Assembly (NCBI GenBank): GCA_023432655.1
Contig: JAEYUK010000248.1
Coordinates: 1 to 6,901, forward strand
Length of the DNA: 6,901 nucleotides
Direction of reading: 5' to 3'
From: Pseudomonadota bacterium
Lineage (GTDB): Bacteria; Bdellovibrionota; Bacteriovoracia; Bacteriovoracales; Bacteriovoracaceae
Of the stretch, positions 5,356 through 6,901 are shown in pieces (the first letter of the stretch is position 1; every line of letters begins with the position of its first letter). The notes beneath the pieces were generated by a model. The model saw nothing but the letters and a program-made list of their open reading frames with translations, had not been told where the DNA came from and did not search any database. A program made the translations under genes and the position numbers.

Positions 5356-6548
5356 GACACTCGCTCCATTAAGATAGCAGATCCTTGACCAACCCCCACG
5401 CACATTGTCGCCACGGCATAACGGCCCTGTCTGCGTCTTAATTCCAGTGCCGCATGAAGAGTGATCCGTGCTCCACTGGCCCCTAAGGGATGTCCTAAAG
5501 CAATCGCCCCACCATTGGCATTGATGAATTCCCCATCTTCAGGAAGTCCTAAACTTCTTAATACAGCAAGGGATTGAGAGGCAAAGGCTTCATTTAGCTC
5601 CCAGACATTAATATCTGAAATTTTTAGTTTATGCTGAAGAAGAAGTTTATGAACAGCGGGAACGGGACCAATTCCCATAATATTAGGTCTTACACCTGCG
5701 GCCGCTGAGCCAAGAATTCTAACTATCGGTCTCAGGTTATATTTTTTTACCATGCTTTCTGAGGCGAGAAGGACGCCTACGGAACCATCATTAATACCTG
5801 AAGAATTTCCCGCAGTGAGAGTGCCTCCTGGTTCTACGATACTTTTAAGTTTTGAAAGCGCTTCCAAACTTGAAGACCGCGGATGTTCATCCTTATCAAA
5901 TACACTACCATTGATTTTCACAGGACAAATTTCTTCTTTAAAAACTCCTTTTTCATAGGCACGAGCATAACGTTCCTGACTTCGCAGAGAAAATTTATCC
6001 TGATCTATTCTGGAGACGTTAAACTCCTTAGCGACCCTCTCGCCAGTTTCTGGCATCGTATCCACACCATACTTTTCTTTCATTAGTGGATTAATAAATC
6101 TCCATCCCATGGTAGTGTCTTCAAGTTTTTGATTTCTCCCGAAAGATGTTTCGGATTTTCCCAGAACATAAGGGGAGCGAGTCATGTTCTCCACTCCTCC
6201 GGCCAGAATCATTTCTCCTTCTCCAAGCCGAATCGAGCGGGCCCCCATAGCAATGGCTTCCAGGCCAGAAGCGCAAAGCCGATTAACAGTTATACCCGGC
6301 ACACTTTCTGGAAGGGCTGCCAAAAGGAGCGCCATACGGGCCACATTACGATTATCTTCTCCTGACTGATTGGCACAACCGAGGAGAACTTCATCAATAT
6401 CTGAGAAATCAATCTGTGGATTTCTTTTCATGAGTTCACTTAAAGGTAATGCCGCAAGATCATCTGTCCGAATCTGGGAAAGAGATCCTCCGTACCTTCC
6501 GAAAGGAGTACGAACGCCATCACATAGGTACGCATAATTTTCGGCCAT
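5352..6548 (-). CDS. pcaF: 3-oxoadipyl-CoA thiolase (beta-ketoadipyl-CoA thiolase)
   Basis: PcaF splits 3-oxoadipyl-CoA with CoA into succinyl-CoA and acetyl-CoA, the last step of the beta-ketoadipate pathway. At 398 residues it has full thiolase length. The catalytic residues are all present: Cys92 in NRLCASG (acyl-enzyme), His353 in GGAIALGHPLGASG, Cys383 in CVGVGQG, and the NEAF motif at 319-322. PcaF-like blocks, rather than generic acetoacetyl-CoA thiolase, include RTPFGRYGG (13-21), GCANQSGEDNRNVARMA (57-73) and the DTTMGWRFINP...MPET stretch (144-168). PaaJ of phenylacetate breakdown shares these features, but the neighbouring pcaD favours PcaF. ATG at 6546-6548 has AGGGGA five bases upstream inside the preceding gene's end; that gene stops one base before this start, and the pcaF stop overlaps pcaD by 4 bp. 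Confidence 0.9.
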   Translation of the reverse strand: MAENYAYLCDGVRTPFGRYGGSLSQIRTDDLAALPLSELMKRNPQIDFSDIDEVLLGCANQSGEDNRNVARMALLLAALPESVPGITVNRLCASGLEAIAMGARSIRLGEGEMILAGGVENMTRSPYVLGKSETSFGRNQKLEDTTMGWRFINPLMKEKYGVDTMPETGERVAKEFNVSRIDQDKFSLRSQERYARAYEKGVFKEEICPVKINGSVFDKDEHPRSSSLEALSKLKSIVEPGGTLTAGNSSGINDGSVGVLLASESMVKKYNLRPIVRILGSAAAGVRPNIMGIGPVPAVHKLLLQHKLKISDINVWELNEAFASQSLAVLRSLGLPEDGEFINANGGAIALGHPLGASGARITLHAALELRRRQGRYAVATMCVGVGQGSAILMERVS

Positions 6549-6549
6549 A

Positions 6550-6901
6550 CTAGTCCCCTGTTACCACCGTTCCATGTTTTTTTGCCGTTGAGCTGTTGAG
6601 ATTTCTCAAAACTTCTAATTCATTGGCCGTTGGTACGTCCGTGTTTTTTAAAACCGGCGCTACTTTTAATTCCCATCCAGTGGCCTTTTTAACGTCTTCC
6701 ACATCCACTCCGGGATGGATGTGAGTTAAAACTAATTCTCTTGTCACTGGATCCGGCTCAAGGATTCCCATGTCAGTAATCACACGAGTAGGTCCCTTTC
6801 CCCTGGCCCCTGCTTTTTCCCGGGAAACTCCTCCCGACAAATGCCCGGCCGAGGTCAAGAAATCTAATTTATTAACAAATGTTCTGAGACTTTGCTTTAA
6901 T
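6550..6901 (-). CDS. GctB-type CoA-transferase beta subunit, C-terminal part (likely 3-oxoadipate CoA-transferase)
   Basis: The frame enters from the right edge and stays open throughout, giving the last 116 residues before TAG at 6550-6552. An in-frame TTG at 6856-6858 should not be taken as the start, because the homologous sequence continues upstream of it (RTFVNKLDFLTS). The VITDMGILEPDP and THIHPGVDVEDVKKATGWEL blocks are typical of the beta subunit of the glutaconate CoA-transferase branch, which also includes CatJ-like and IpdB-like proteins, rather than the SCOT-like PcaJ of Pseudomonas putida. The active-site Glu and N-terminal half lie outside the window. Being one base from pcaF and followed by pcaD, its likely job is moving CoA from succinyl-CoA to 3-oxoadipate, with an alpha subunit expected just beyond 6901. 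Substrate is inferred from context. Confidence 0.8.
   Translation of the reverse strand, partial: LKQSLRTFVNKLDFLTSAGHLSGGVSREKAGARGKGPTRVITDMGILEPDPVTRELVLTHIHPGVDVEDVKKATGWELKVAPVLKNTDVPTANELEVLRNLNSSTAKKHGTVVTGD

Noticed and set aside
5356..5403. N-terminal extension of pcaD by 16 residues
   Set aside because: It overlaps the conserved C-terminal end of pcaF; the ATG in the ATGA overlap gives the normal family start and has GGAG upstream.
5752..6369. Several short plus-strand reading frames opposite pcaF
   Set aside because: They lie entirely within a highly conserved thiolase gene and show no recognisable motif or start signal.
6856..6858. TTG as the start of the CoA-transferase gene
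   Set aside because: The reading frame and family-like sequence continue upstream to the window edge, so this is an internal codon of a partial gene.

Overview
This 6.9 kb stretch comes from a Gram-negative bacterium. Evidence is an outer-membrane phospholipase A with a signal peptide, a lipobox-bearing envelope protease, and AGGAGG-type ribosome binding sites. Base composition looks moderate (about low-to-mid 40s % GC by eye) with A/T-rich gaps. The mix of ordinary proteobacterial envelope genes with a secreted protein-glutaminase-like enzyme would fit a Bdellovibrionota/Bacteriovoracaceae-type predator. That lineage call is inference only; no 16S or other marker is present.

Layout. Positions 1-3377 (all minus strand, read right to left) hold a compact run: a QorA-type NADPH:quinone reductase, PldA (OMPLA), a PAQR/HlyIII membrane protein (TrhA-like), a stand-alone YiiD_C hotdog protein (MadB-like malonyl-ACP decarboxylase or thioesterase), and an M48 lipoprotein metalloprotease cut by the window edge. 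Spacing is 13, 49, -4 and 39 bp, so they are probably cotranscribed. Four of the five have plausible roles in membrane lipid or envelope homeostasis.

Positions 3378-3553 are a divergent intergenic region with a candidate minus-strand promoter and inverted repeats. At 3554-4378 on the plus strand is a predicted secreted protein with a Cys-His-Asp arrangement like protein-glutamine glutaminases. It converges on, and overlaps by 7 bp, a 61-residue single-span membrane protein with a His-rich tail (4372-4557, minus). That small gene has an excellent ribosome binding site and an unusual palindrome just upstream.

Positions 4615-6901 (minus) are the terminal steps of the beta-ketoadipate pathway: the C-terminal part of a GctB-type CoA-transferase beta subunit (cut by the window edge), PcaF thiolase and PcaD enol-lactone hydrolase. 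They are packed with a 1 bp gap and a 4 bp ATGA overlap. Together they would convert 3-oxoadipate enol-lactone to 3-oxoadipate, activate it with CoA, and cleave it to succinyl-CoA and acetyl-CoA. The PcaD copy lacks the usual RGHG loop.

No tRNA, rRNA, CRISPR array, insertion sequence or phage gene was seen. No intergenic stretch exceeds 300 bp.
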